This document shows, piece by piece, positions 1-9,653 of a DNA stretch of 64,000 nt; the stretch's first letter is position 1; each line of letters starts with the position of its first letter. Source of the DNA: Globodera rostochiensis. Taxonomy: Eukaryota > Nematoda > Chromadorea > Rhabditida > Heteroderidae. Location: NCBI GenBank assembly GCA_018350325.1, contig JAEVLN010000005.1, forward strand, positions 4,004,393 through 4,068,392. The letters are read 5' to 3'. The notes under the pieces were generated by a model. That model searched no databases. It saw only the letters and a list, made by a program, of their open reading frames with translations, and had not been told where the DNA came from. Made by a program: the position numbers and the translations under genes.

Positions 1-648
1 CTTTAACTCGGCTTTCATTTGATCAAATTTCTCTACCAAATTTTCTCGCTTATTTTTTGTATTTATTCGACATAAGCCAAATTCTTTTTTCCATTCAAAT
101 ATTTTTGTGCGATTGACTTTTAAATGTTTGGCAATTTTATGCTCAATTTGAACCCTTTCTTTTTTTGAATATTTTCCTTTTTGCTTAAATTCGTTTCTCA
201 TTGCGTGGAATTTGTTGATTATTTTACGTTTTCGCTCATCTTCATCAATATTTTCATTTGAAGAAATTTCTTCGCCATTTTTGGTTTTAGCAGAGTGATC
301 AGACTCTGCGAGAGGAGGATTCTGATCAGTTGAATTGGGTTCAATTTGTCCAGAGTGATCAGACTCTGCGAGAGGAGGATTCTGATCAGTTGAATTGGGT
401 TCAATTTGTCCAAGCTGATCAGTTGAATTGGGTTCAATTTGTCCAAGCTGGGTGTTCTGCCGGTCTATTTCGTGGAAATTTTGTTCAAGCGTTAATTTAT
501 GCCATTCTTCGGCTTTATCATTGTCCCACCATTCTTCTCCGAATATTTCATCAAATATTTTGTATGGATTTTCATCCAATTTTACGGCCTCGGCTTTTTC
601 TAGGGTTGCAAAGAATGCCACAAAAATTAAAATCCAAAACTCATTCAT
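1..648 (-). CDS. Family I secreted multi-HTH protein, copy A (3' end beyond window)
   Basis: The frame is open from an ATG at 648 (MNEFWILIFVAFFATLEKAE) to the window edge, giving 216 residues without a stop. The order is a short hydrophobic signal-like segment (about residues 4-15), an FDEIFGEEWWD box, a NDKAEEWHKLTLEQN stretch, then three GQIEPNSTDQ motifs (one 11-aa and two 20-aa spaced units, the latter with NPPLAESDHS). HTH1 follows (KFHAM...AKHLKV...IFEWKKEFG), then the start of HTH2 (LVEKFDQMKAELK). The remainder of HTH2, the intron and exon 2 should lie just left of position 1. The start codon is the one conserved in all copies. The 5' flank carries the class 2 upstream sequence. The function is unknown; the HTH units suggest DNA binding and the N-terminus suggests secretion, both inferred. 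Nothing seen within the window breaks this copy. Confidence 0.8.
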   Translation of the reverse strand, partial: MNEFWILIFVAFFATLEKAEAVKLDENPYKIFDEIFGEEWWDNDKAEEWHKLTLEQNFHEIDRQNTQLGQIEPNSTDQLGQIEPNSTDQNPPLAESDHSGQIEPNSTDQNPPLAESDHSAKTKNGEEISSNENIDEDERKRKIINKFHAMRNEFKQKGKYSKKERVQIEHKIAKHLKVNRTKIFEWKKEFGLCRINTKNKRENLVEKFDQMKAELK

Positions 649-1469
649 CTTAGAATAATTGTTGGGAAATATGAAAAATTTTGTAAACAACTAAAATGGA
701 GAATTGGTTAGGCCATAAATGCATTAAAAAAATTCTTTAGAGTCACTCAGGAAATCGATAAGGGCCACCATTTTCCATTTTCTGGCAACCCTAAAATATT
801 ATTGATCACAATTGAGGGAAATCAATTTCCGGTCGCTTTGCGCGTTTTCGAAAAATTCATAAAAATACAAAAATATACGAATTTGTAATTTTTTTTAAGA
901 TCCCTAAGAACTGGTTTCTAGTATTTTCTTTTATCGTGATCTGAAATTTTACAATGTAAAAATTGCAACTTTTTTTAGAATATTTAGTTAACTATTTTCT
1001 TAAGTAAAAATCTTCCCCCCCCCCTTATTTTTCTCCTAATGGAAACAATTTTAAAGTTGTAATTTTGCCAGAATTTTATTTTGATATGCTTAACGAATTA
1101 CATTTATTTTCTATTTTAAAATTAAATGAATTCCTCTCTTAGAGAACGCAATCTTCCAGCCTGTAAACGCATAATAGCGGATTCCGAATTCATTATACCC
1201 AAATCGAAGCTGAGATTTTGGTAGTCCACATTTTCTTACAAATATCCGATCAGATTGTTTATGCTAGCCGTTTAAATTTTGAAACAAACCAATTTGAAGA
1301 AGATCCACAATATGTCTAACAAACAACTCCTCTTCCGCTCTAATAATGAAGGTGATTGAGATATAAGGTCAAAACATTAGAGGTAGAGCGATTAATTGAT
1401 TGACACAATCAGCCCCCCCCCGGGGATGAAATCGATTAGGAATCATTATTTGCTTGTTTATGTATGTAC
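649..1469. promoter_or_regulatory. 5' flank of copy A (class 2 upstream region), otherwise no gene
   Basis: About 150 bp upstream of copy A (roughly 650-800) matches the 5' flanks of the copies at 13715, 16035 and 25863. Read on the minus strand it contains GATTTTCTGAGTGACTC-like sequence, then CCATTTTAGTTGTTT, then a run ending CAACAATTATYCNAAG before the ATG. This conservation outside the coding region suggests that promoter and gene were amplified together. From about 800 to 1469 I see only AT-rich sequence with poly-C tracts near 1015 and 1411, and no convincing gene. Confidence 0.45.
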
Positions 1470-1513
1470 ATATTATTTGGTAACATTTTGGCAATGTTCT
1501 CGTCACTTATAAT

Positions 1514-2474
1514 CAGGCGTGCTCACGGATACGGATTTTCGTATCCGTATCCGTCCGTCCTCAAAAGCCCATTTCCGTTATCCGTCCGTATCCGTCCGTC
1601 CTCAAAATCTCATATCCGTTATCCGTCCGTCTGCGTGACGTTCCAAAATTCCATATCCGGATATCCGTCCGCGGATGTCCGCGGATATCCGCATTATTTA
1701 AAAATCACAAAAGTTTTCTCCAAATTTCGAAAAAATGATTTTTCAAAGCGAGTTTTTTCCGATCGCGTTATCGACTGATTAAAATTAAATCGAAATTGAT
1801 ATGTATTGAGCTTAACAAGAAAATTTTAAAGGAAAAGATTGAACTTTTGATTGGTTGTTAATCAATTTTTTCCAAAAAAAAAATTTTTCAATAAGAATTT
1901 TAAAATTTTTGTGAAAAAATTTCAAAATTTTTTTTAAAATTCTGCTTTTCTGCTGGAGGGGCTGGAGGGGGGGGGGGAGGTCGGCGGTGCCGATAGGCGC
2001 CGCCGAGAGAAAAAATTGGATATTTAAAGACTTATGCTAAGAAAAATCGTCCAATTTTTAGGTAATTGACAAATGAGTTCTAAAATGAACTAATTTTATG
2101 TAAATGCTTAAAATTTATTTTTTGTATGATTTTTTTTCAAAAAGCTGTAAGAATACTAAAAAGAAAGAGTTAAAGTATAAAATAAAATTGATATCGCGAA
2201 AGGGTATAGAACCCTCGACCCAAAGTAGCATCACCCTATAAATTTAACCACTAGGCCATGTTCAAACTTGTAAATATCCTTGAAAACCAATTTAAGAAAT
2301 CGTTTTAATAAATTTTACTTCAGCAGTAAAAAACAACGGATGCGACGGATATCCGCGGATATTAGGGTCATATCCGTTATCCGTCCGTATCCGGATATAT
2401 CCGAAAAACCATATCCGTTATCCGTCCATATCCGGATATATCCGCGGATATCCGGATATCCGTGAGCACGCCTG
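1514..2474. mobile_element. hAT-like non-autonomous element, TSD cttataat
   Basis: The terminal inverted repeats read CAGGCGTGCTCACGGATA at both ends. The flanking 8-bp direct repeats cttataat lie at 1506-1513 and 2475-2482. An 8-bp duplication with a CAG-starting terminus is typical of hAT elements (family knowledge). Both ends are filled with ATCCGTCCGTAT/ATATCCGGAT-type minisatellite in opposite orientation. Inside lie a GC-rich palindrome at 1980-2005 (GGCGGTGCCGATAGGCGCCG) and, at 2205-2262 on the minus strand, a tRNA-like segment with GGCCTAGTGGTTAA (A-box-like) and GAGGGTTCTATACCC (B-box-like). There is no transposase, so it must be moved in trans. Confidence 0.85.
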
Positions 2475-2579
2475 CTTATAATAACGATTCACAATTCCTT
2501 TTGTTCGCTGTGGGAGTGTTTATTTGATTTTGCAAAAGAATTTAATTAATTAAATAAATAATTAAATTAGGCTTGAAAT

Positions 2580-4032
2580 TAGGGTAAAAGCCGGGGGGGG
2601 GATCCCCGGTCAAACCGGGGACGGGATACCGGGGATGGACAAACCGGGGATCCCCGTTTTCGGGGATGAGCAAACCGGGGAACGGGGGTCCCACTTTTTT
2701 TTAAAAATCGAAATTTCTACAAATTAAAATGCACCCCCAAGAAAAGGCTTTTCTTATGGCAAAATTAAGCATTTTGTTCGAAATTTCGGAAAAATTTAAA
2801 AAAATTGTTTTATGAGAGTGGAGGCTGTCCGGCGCCGCCGAGAAGATTTTTGAATTTTTGACTCAATTTGTTAGGAGATTTGCAACTTAAAGTCGATAAT
2901 TTATAATGCTTTTTAGGAATGCGCGAGAAGATAAGGCAACTTGAATTTTCTATTAGAATAATTCAAAAATTCATTTTTAATATTTTAAAAAAAATATTGA
3001 AAATTTACTAAAATATCTTTTAATGGGAGAAAGTACGGAGTAGGGGTCAGTCGCGTCCCGACCACTCGCGTCCCACCCATAAATTAATATTTTTTTTTAT
3101 TTTTTGGATCGCAAAATTCACAACTGCTTCATTTAAAAAAAGCCAAGACTAAGTTAACAAATAAAAAATGTTTTCTTTTTAATCCTTATTTTAACAGGTA
3201 CAAGCCATTTATTCAAGAAAAAAGTGTTTTGTTTTCATAAACAAAGACTTAGTGTACTTAAATTTCACAGTTATGTACTTGAATTGAAAATGAACACGGC
3301 TGCTGTACCTTAATCCAATGTTTTATTGTACCAAAAAAATTACATTTTCGGTTACAATCTTCTGCGTCTGGCCAAATTAAGCAAACAAATTTTTTTCACA
3401 ACCACATATTTTTATCAAGTGGTAATTCAAATGTAATTAGAGCTTAAACTAATGCAAAAATTATAGAATGCATTCGAAAATATAATATGGTTTATATATT
3501 TTATTTTATCAAATTTTGCGTTCCAAAAAATTAAAAAAAAATATTAATTTGTGGGTGGGAAGCGAGTGGCCGGGACGTGAGTGGCGGGACGGAGTGGCCG
3601 GGACGCGAGTGGCCCGGGACGCGAGTGGCCCGGGACGCGAGTGGCCCGGGACGCGAGTGGCCCGGGACCCGAGTGGCGGGTCGCGAGTGACTTTCGAGCG
3701 TACGCGACAGAACCAGAATAAATTCAAAAAGTGCTCGCACTCAAGTGGGTCCGAACCCAAACCGGAACATAAGGATTGCGGGAAGACAAACCAATTCAAT
3801 TCACTTGGAGGGGGGGGGGGTCAAAAAAGCACGTCTCAACCAATAAATTAATATAATCATTAAAATTTCTGATGCGATGGCCATCTTTAGGGGTGCATTT
3901 TCATCCCCGTCCTCGGCGGGGATGGGACCGGGGATCTCCGTTTTCGGGGATGGGCAAACCGGGGAACGGGGACGGGGATGAGAATAGCCGGGGATCCCCG
4001 GTTTTCCCCGTCCCCGGCCGGCTCCTACCCTA
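2580..4032. mobile_element. hAT-like non-autonomous element, TSD cttgaaat
   Basis: The termini are TAGGGTAAAAGCCGGGG on the left and, inverted, TAGGGTAGGAGCCGGCC on the right. Perfect 8-bp duplications cttgaaat sit at 2572-2579 and 4033-4040. The terminal arrays are made of CCGGGGATCCCC/GGGGACGGGG units. The core has the GC-rich palindrome (about 2829-2843) and a weak tRNA-like B-box stretch (GTGGGTCCGAACCC near 3744). A second element (3046-3691) is nested inside. The target is the intron of the family I copy that starts at 4170. Confidence 0.85.
3046..3691. mobile_element. Nested element with CGCGAGTGGCCCGGGA terminal repeats
   Basis: The left end is GTCAGTCGCGTCCCGACC. The right end, read inverted, is GTCACTCGCGACCCGCC and is followed inward by about seven tandem copies of a 15-16 bp GCGAGTGGCCCGGGAC unit (3560-3690). 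It lies inside the 2580-4032 element, so it inserted later. I could not define a clean target duplication. The interior is AT-rich and non-coding. Long reading frames across the minisatellite are a by-product of the repeat. Confidence 0.55.
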
Positions 4033-4170
4033 CTTGAAATACTCACTGGATTGGCAAGTTCACGTTTCCATTTGGAAATTGTTTTCGAACTGTTAAATGA
4101 GGTGGCGGATTATTAGATGGTGGGGGATTGCAAAAAATACCACCAAAATTAAAAGCCAAAACTCTTCCAT

Positions 4171-5203
4171 TTTCGTTGGACAAAGTAACATCTGAATTCA
4201 GGGATTATTATATTATTGAAAGTAATAAATGACAGCCCTATAATTTGGGCATTTATTTACATAAAATTATATTCTTTAATAATTACTATCTCATCCAAAT
4301 CAATAATATTCATGACATTTCATAATTATTTTTTCCTTAACATTTTGAACCGGGACCAAATCAATTTGTTGACATAACTCGGATAGGCGAGTTATAAGCT
4401 AAGCTTAGGCTTAGGCTAGCTTAGGCTTAGGCCTAAGCCTAACAAACCCCAAGCCAGGGTGGCTTAGGCTTAAGCTAAGCTTAATCTTAGCGCTAGTACG
4501 GGACTGAATCAGCGCTCAGAGTGGGATTCGGACCGGTAGCCGCTCTGATAGCAGCGAGGACGAAAGACAAAAAGCTTAACAATTTTGCAAGCTACTGCGC
4601 TAGGCCTTGGGCTTGAGCAGTGTGCCTGGGACAGCAATGTTTGACAGGTCAAAGGAAATATGCTCTAATGCCGAAATATGCACCAAAAAATGGCACTTTA
4701 GTACATTAATTTGCTTAATTCTATTTTTTAACGTATAATTAAGAAGGACAATTACTTGATTCGCCAATTAAATTTGCAACTTCGTCATCGTCACAGCGAT
4801 TAATGAGTTTTATAAATGTTAATAACATAACTAACATGAGGTTTCCTAAGCCTTTTGAACTGGGGCCAACAATATTCCTGACATCTCATAAATATATTCC
4901 TAAAGCTTTTGAACCGGGACCCAATATTCATGACATCTCATAAATATTTCCAACTAATTCATTATTTTATAAAATGGCGAAAGAATGTATTGAAAAGGCG
5001 AGGTCTGGGTGGTTTTCCCAAAAGAATGGCCTAATTTTTGGGGTCGGAGTTTCCCAGGTTTAAAACAGTTGGGTAATCAATATAAGAAAAACTTGAAATT
5101 GTTTAATATTTTTGAAATAGAAAATGAGACGTTCTGTTGCGAATACAGCCGAAGGAAAAGGAAAACATTGTTAACAGTTTTGGTGTTTTATCAAACAATG
5201 CCA
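4171..5203. other. Upstream boxes, TTAGGC cluster and tRNA-like relic; no gene
   Basis: Upstream of the copy T start, the family I box (CAATATTCNTGACATCTCATAAATATTT, often next to AACCGGGACC) appears near 4300-4375 and twice near 4850-4950. A palindromic cluster of TTAGGC/GCCTAA hexamers spans 4397-4486. On the minus strand, 4505-4618 is tRNA-like (CGCAGTAGCTTGC and GGTCCGAATCCCAC). No reading frame here looks coding. Confidence 0.5.
4397..4486. repeat. Palindromic TTAGGC/GCCTAA hexamer cluster
   Basis: The stretch contains several TTAGGC hexamers and their complement GCCTAA, arranged around TTAGGCCTAA and AAGCTTAGGC palindromes, and ends in CCAAGCCAGGGTGGCTTAGG. TTAGGC is the usual nematode telomere unit (established knowledge). 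Related sequence (GTTAGGCTTAGGCCTAAGCC with ACCCTGGC) occurs at 27544-27580 and 59757-59823, so this is probably a dispersed repeat rather than a single telomere scar. Confidence 0.55.
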
Positions 5204-5306
5204 TTCATTCAAATACTCCCCGAATTCAAATTCGCAATTTCCCGGACATTTGCCGCGGCATTCACTTCCACAGAATGTCCATCGACAGTATTTTGATGAA
5301 ATTGCT
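5204..5306 (-). pseudogene. Displaced 3' end of copy B exon 2
   Basis: The minus strand encodes the family tail (S-V-D-G-H-S-V-E-V-N-A-A-A-N-V-R-E-I-A-N-L-N-S-G-S-I, stop at about 5206). It is separated from the rest of the gene by the foldback element at 5307-6113. It shows that copy B was complete before the insertion. Confidence 0.75.
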
Positions 5307-6113
5307 CGTGCTGGGTCGTTTCGTAAAAACTGCCACCATGGGCGTTTCGTAAATTCGCCATCAAGGGGCGTTTCGTAAATGCGCCATTATGGGCGTTTCG
5401 TAAATTCGCCAGGGCGTTTCGTAAATTCGCCACTATTATATATATAAATATATACACATTTTTATCGAACAAAAGGAATTAAAATTTTATTAACAAATAT
5501 ATAAAAATATAATTCAGAAATGATGTAGGTAGTAAGTTTTCCATTATCCTTTCTATTCAATTTGTCTTCCCTTTGAATTGCTCTCCAAAAATTCGAACTG
5601 ACCAACATAAAAAACTAAACGATAAATTCATGTTAATTTAATTGACTAAACAGACTTTTGTTATAAAACAGTGATTAAATTCATGAAGACAGCTGCAAAA
5701 ACTGTTATCGTAATCAATGCGTCTCTGCCACTGGTCTATGTAGCACTTATCATGGGCATGACAACAATGATCAACTATATTTAACATTTTATTAATTCAA
5801 GTATTATATTAATATATAGGGGCAGATTTGTCTGATCTGACGTTTACAAAATTATTTTGATCGATAAAAAATGTGTATGCACTTAATATATACATGTATA
5901 TTATATTAATATAATAGTGGCAGATTTACGAAACGCCCATAATGGCAGATTTACTAAACGCCCATAATGGCAGATTTACTAAACGCCCATAATGGCAGAT
6001 TTACTAAACGCCCATAATGGCAGATTTACGAAACGACCTGGCGAATTTACGAAACGCCCTGGCGAATTTACGAAACGCCCATGGTGGCAGTTTTTACGAA
6101 ACGACCTAGCACC
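5307..6113. mobile_element. Mutator-like foldback element, 9-bp TSD gaaattgct
   Basis: The element is 807 bp with about 53-bp terminal inverted repeats that match at all but two positions (inner part TCGTTTCGTAAAAACTGCC). Each end continues into tandem copies of GGGCGTTTCGTAAATTCGCC-type units in opposite orientation. The duplications gaaattgct are at 5298-5306 and 6114-6122. Intact family I copies have this 9-mer once, which confirms an insertion into exon 2 of copy B. A 9-bp duplication with long internally repeated ends resembles Mutator-like or foldback elements (family knowledge). The AT-rich centre carries no transposase. Confidence 0.85.
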
Positions 6114-6123
6114 GAAATTGCTG

Positions 6124-7063
6124 TCATTTAAAGTGCTTTTTCCATTTATACAAAGTGACTCTGTTGATGTTCAGCCTTTTAGCAATGTCCTTGTCACTAA
6201 TTTTAGGATTTTGGCCCTTAATTTCATAATAAAGTTGCATCAATTCCTTTTGTTCGCTGTCGGAGTGTTTATGTTGTGGTTCTGTTAAATAATTTTAATT
6301 TAATAAAATTGGGCTCGAAGAACTCACTGGTTTGGCCAAGTTCACTTTTCCAAGTGTAAATTGTTCTAAAACTGATGCCCAATTCTTTCGCGACAGTTTC
6401 ATCAATTTGATTTGAATAAGAGTTTTTAAGCCCAGCCCGCGTTAATTTGGCTTTCATTTGATCAAATTTCTCTACCAAATGTTTTCGCTCTTCTTTTTCA
6501 TAGGACATTTTTTTACTTAGGCCCAATTCTTTTTTCCATTCAAATATTTTTTTGCGATTGACTTTTAAATGTTTTGCAATTTTCTGATCAATTTGATCCC
6601 ATTTTTTATTTGAATATTTTCCCTGTTGTTTAAATTTTTTTCTCATAGCATGGAATTTGTCGATAATTTTACGTTTTCGCTCATCTTCAGAAATATTTTC
6701 GTTTAAAATAATTTCGTTCTGTTCTTCGCCATTTTTGACATTATCAAAGTGATCAGACTCTGTGAGAGGAGGATTCTGATCAGTTGAATTGGGTTCAATT
6801 TGTCCAAGCTGATCAGTTGAATTGGGTTCAATTTGTCCAAGCTGATCAGTTGAATTGGGTTCAATTTGTCCAAATTGGGTGTTCTGTCGGTCGATTTGGT
6901 GAAGGGCATTTTGTTCAAGCGTTAATTTATTCCATTCTTCGTCTTTGTCATTGTCCCACCAGCCTTCTCCGAATATTTCATCAAATAATTGTACGGATTC
7001 GGCTTTGTCGAGTAAATTTGTTGCGAAGAATGAGACCAAAATTAAAATCCAAAACTCATTCAT
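6124..7063 (-). CDS. Family I secreted multi-HTH protein, copy B (C-terminus lost)
   Basis: Exon 1 runs 7063-6328 and exon 2 runs 6281-6124, with a 46-bp GTGAGT...TTTAACAG phase-1 intron; 297 residues. It has the signal-like N-terminus (MNEFWILILVSFFATNLLDK), then FDEIFGEGWWDNDKDEEWNK, three GQIEPNSTDQ units (about 64-98), a basic DERKRK stretch, HTH1, HTH2 and, in exon 2, most of HTH3 (ending LYKWKKHFK). A TGA at 6124-6126 replaces the usual CGA arginine codon just before the foldback insertion at 5307-6113. The displaced 3' end of the gene (about 35 codons) survives at 5204-5306. The product would lack the C-terminal tail. The upstream box lies near 7270-7320. Whether it is still expressed is unknown. 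Confidence 0.75.
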
Positions 7064-7454
7064 TTTATTTGTGCAAATAAACTTAATTTAGAGATATATA
7101 AAATTCCAATTTATTTTATATTTTTTGTTTAAGATTTGTATTTTTTAATTTTAATGTATAATAAATATTCGCAAATTATTAATAAGCAATATTATTAAAC
7201 TTTGATAAAAAAATTATTGAAAGTAATAAATGCCTGCCAACAATTGAAATGGGGCATTCATATTCTATTATCATCTCACTCGAATCAATAGTCATTTCTG
7301 ACAACTCACTAAATATTTTACATTCTAATAATAAGCGCATTTTCATATGGAAGCGGGCGCCAGTAAGTTCGTCACGTGCAAAAAACGACGGCACAATTCA
7401 ACGACCATATGTGCGCATATTTGGAACCTGAAATTTGATTTTTTATAAAATTTA
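7064..7454 (-). promoter_or_regulatory. 5' flank of copy B with conserved upstream box
   Basis: On the minus strand the region carries the family-wide box (AAATATTTAGTGAG...AGAAATGACTATTGATTCGAG, 7270-7320), about 215-255 bp before the ATG at 7063. It also carries the AATGCCCCATTTCAATT stretch (7243-7262) and the TTATTACTTTCAATAAT stretch (7212-7230) seen upstream of other copies. The conservation suggests a shared promoter or co-amplified flank; no experimental support can be read from the sequence. Confidence 0.45.
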
Positions 7455-7580
7455 AATTATCCGGTATCCGGACGGGTATCCGGGCATAAATTACTATCCG
7501 GTACCGGTATCCGGGTGTCAAGGAACCGGCGAAACCGCTATCCGGGGGACCCGGATAATATCCGGTCTTGTCCACCCCTA
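7455..7580. mobile_element. hAT-like element end (TAGGGGTGGACAAGACCGG), one-sided
   Basis: The right edge, read inverted, is TAGGGGTGGACAAGACCGG followed by CCGGATAT/CCGGGTATCCGG minisatellite units, as in the other hAT-like elements here. A matching left terminus is not present, so this is a truncated copy. The sequence runs straight into another repeat at about 7590. Confidence 0.5.
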
Positions 7581-7589
7581 TTGATTAAC

Positions 7590-7735
7590 TTTGCCTTAAC
7601 AATAGCTTTTAAAAGCTTAGAGCTTTCCAATGACATCTTGATTGTTTGATTTGGTAGAGTTTAAAAAAAATTACAGACCTTCAATCGCTGGCACTGAACC
7701 GTGCGGCACTGAACCGATGTGTACCCGTCCCGGAA
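7590..7735. repeat. Fragment of the GCACTGAACCG element also present at 55096
   Basis: This segment shares TTAACAATAGCTTTTAAAAG, then TTTCCAATGACATCTTG, and CAATCGCTGGCACTGAACCG with the element at 55096-55579. It ends in two CGGCACTGAACCG units. It is a half-element without detectable target duplication. The next 126 bp (7741-7866, minus) encode an uninterrupted frame containing KKIKLDPGKRVQINLAF. I do not recognise it, but it looks more protein-like than its surroundings and could be a captured exon. Confidence 0.45.
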
Positions 7736-7959
7736 GGCCAGATTAATTTGAACTCTTTTGCCGGGGTCCAACTTAATTTTCTTATGTGCCGGTGCCACCA
7801 TGTTCTCATTTTTGTGCTGATTAGTAGAGGAGGAGACGAACGAGTCGTGACCCGCCGAAGGGCGCTGCTGGGGTGTTACGACAATTGCGGATCGGCAATT
7901 GCGGACGGGACAATTGCGGACGACAATTCCGGACGAGACAATTGCGGACGACAATTACG

Positions 7960-8747
7960 TTTTTCCCCACCCACACAGTGAAGGCTCGAAAAATGCAATT
8001 TAAATTTTTGAATGTTTTCTTAAAAAACCTTCGCGCAGGGACTTTAAAAAATCATATCTCAGCTCAAAGCTGGCTAAACTCCAGCATTTTAGCATCATAA
8101 AAAAGAGAAAAAGACGGAGAATTTTTTAAAAATAAGAATGAATCACTAGCTTTAAAAATTTTGTAAGTTTAAACGGTAATAGTGGAGTTGGTCGTCCCCA
8201 GCTCTTCACTTTTTTTTAACAAATAATTTTTTTTCAAAATCGGGAAAAAGGTATTTCTAGGGGTCTTAGGCGGCGTAGAATCCATATCTGATCTCCGTTT
8301 TGCCTGATTCCGAACCCCGGACAAGATACTGCAATAAATTGACTTTGAAAAATTGAATTGTTTAAATATTCGAATTCGGGTTTTAGATTTAGAATCAGGC
8401 AAAACGGAGATCAGATATGGATTCTACGCCGCTTAAGACCCCTAGAAATACCTTTTTCCCAATTTTGAAAAAAAATTATTTTGTTTTAAAAAAAAGTGAT
8501 GAGCTGGGGACGACCAACTCCACTATTACCGTTTAAACTTACAAAATTTTTAAAGCTAGTGATTCATTCTTATTTTTAAAAAATTCTCCGTCTTTTTCTC
8601 TTTTTTATGATGCTAAAATGCTGGAGTTTAGCCAGCTTTGAGCTGAGATATGATTTTTTAAAGTCCCTGCGCGAAGGTTTTTTAAGAAAACATTCAAAAA
8701 TTTAAATTGCATTTTTCGAGCCTTCACTGTGTGGGCGGGGGAAAAAA
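7960..8747. repeat. Large near-perfect inverted repeat (~350-bp arms, 81-bp loop)
   Basis: The left arm 7960-8310 (CCCACACAGTGAAGGCTCG ... TTTTGCCTGATTC) is repeated in reverse complement at 8392-8747, with only scattered differences, around an AT-rich 81-bp spacer. The arms contain no convincing protein frame. The outer ends (TTTTTCCCCNCCCACACAG) could be terminal inverted repeats of a foldback-type MITE. A transcript would fold into a long hairpin. I found no clear target duplication. A GGACGACAATTNCGGACG minisatellite (7870-7957) borders the left arm. Confidence 0.8.
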
Positions 8748-8924
8748 CCCGAAATTTACAAGAGTAAATCGAGGGTGCTCTACACGATAGGCATGGTTTG
8801 GAAGTGATCTGAGTGGTGACAGTAAGGGATGTTCCCCTCGTCAGAACCATGACCAAATCAATATCCTTGACATCATCATTATTTAATAAAAATGGCGAAA
8901 GTATGTATATAGCAAAATGAAAAA

Positions 8925-9075
8925 ATTTTAAAATCAATGAATATAATTGGGCTCGAATTCTATCGTCCCCTTAAATCTGGAGCTTCTGTGAATTGCTGTC
9001 ACTTACAGAAAGCATCAGAAATCAGTGTCACTTACCCACCAAAATGTGGAGTTTGGAGAATAATGGTAAATAATC
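8925..9075. repeat. Dispersed non-coding repeat also at ~31240 and ~55020/55585
   Basis: The sequence (AAATCAATGAATATAATTGG, then CTGGAGCTTCTGTGAATTG, CTTACAGAAAGCATCAGAAA and GTGTCACTTACCCACC) recurs at 31240-31385 and, split by an element, at 55020-55095 plus 55580-55650. It lies upstream of family I copies in the latter two places. It has no coding potential and is useful as the uninterrupted reference for the insertion at 55096. Confidence 0.6.
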
Positions 9076-9653
9076 GACTTAAATTTGACATTTCCAAATT
9101 TTCAAGTGTTTTGGCGACTTTTCTGACTATTTTGGCATTTTGACGACTTTTTTGAACTTTTGTGATTATTTTGCGCTTTTTTCAAAAATATGGAAATATG
9201 GACATAAATCGCGAAATATGGAAAATATGGATATAAAAATCTTCAAATCAAGCTAAAAATGTGTTTTTCGTGCATTTCAGGGCATCCCCAGTTCGCAGGA
9301 TTTCCATGAGTTTGCAAGCCCTACTCATTACATCTTCCCACACATTCATTGCTCTTCCCCCCCCCCCCCCCCACCATTTGATGAGGACCCGCAAAATGGT
9401 GATGATAAGAATCGCTGTCGGGCATGGAGGGACGACGGGTTCTTGCGCGCTGAAACCCTGTTGTTGTGCTGGTGATATCCCTCCAATCCATGTACACGGT
9501 TAAGCCCACCGCACGTCCGAGGCGTAATTAATTAAGAAAAGCGTGAATTTCAAAAGGTTATAAAAATGAACAAGTGTCTTTTTGCGGATACAGACAAAAA
9601 TAATATAATGAAAATAGATTTTGAAGGTATCAAACATTGAGCATTCAAATACT
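9076..9653. other. No gene; AATATGGA repeat relic and poly-C tract
   Basis: Several AATATGGA/ATATGGATAT units (9188-9240) match the subterminal repeats of the element end at 19600-19740. A poly-C tract lies at 9358-9372. The 9261-9503 frame spans low-complexity sequence and resembles nothing I know. The region ends at the 3' end of copy C. Confidence 0.4.

Larger units (their letters stand above)
1470..4170 (-). pseudogene. Family I pseudogene (copy T) broken by two hAT-like elements
   Basis: Reading leftwards from an ATG at 4170 (MEEFW...), the copy keeps the signal-like start. It then jumps by internal deletion to the end of HTH2 and the intron donor (ccaGTGAGTATTTC near 4040). The intron is interrupted by the element at 2580-4032, whose 8-bp target duplication cttgaaat lies in the intron. 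The start of exon 2 (acceptor TTTTGCAA/ATCAAATAAACACTCCC, near 2490-2545) is then split again by the element at 1514-2474. The last recognisable piece is the AKMLK-coding stretch at about 1479-1513. The middle (FDEIF box, repeats, HTH1) is missing, so no functional product is expected. Confidence 0.7.

Noticed and set aside
3516..3851. Frame with GREWPGTRVARD repeats
   Set aside because: Translation of the 15-16 bp terminal minisatellite of a mobile element; no gene context.
8605..8937. 110-codon minus-strand frame ending KMQFKFLNVFLKNLRAG
   Set aside because: It lies in the right arm of the large inverted repeat, and the same peptide is produced from the left arm; there is no protein-like feature.
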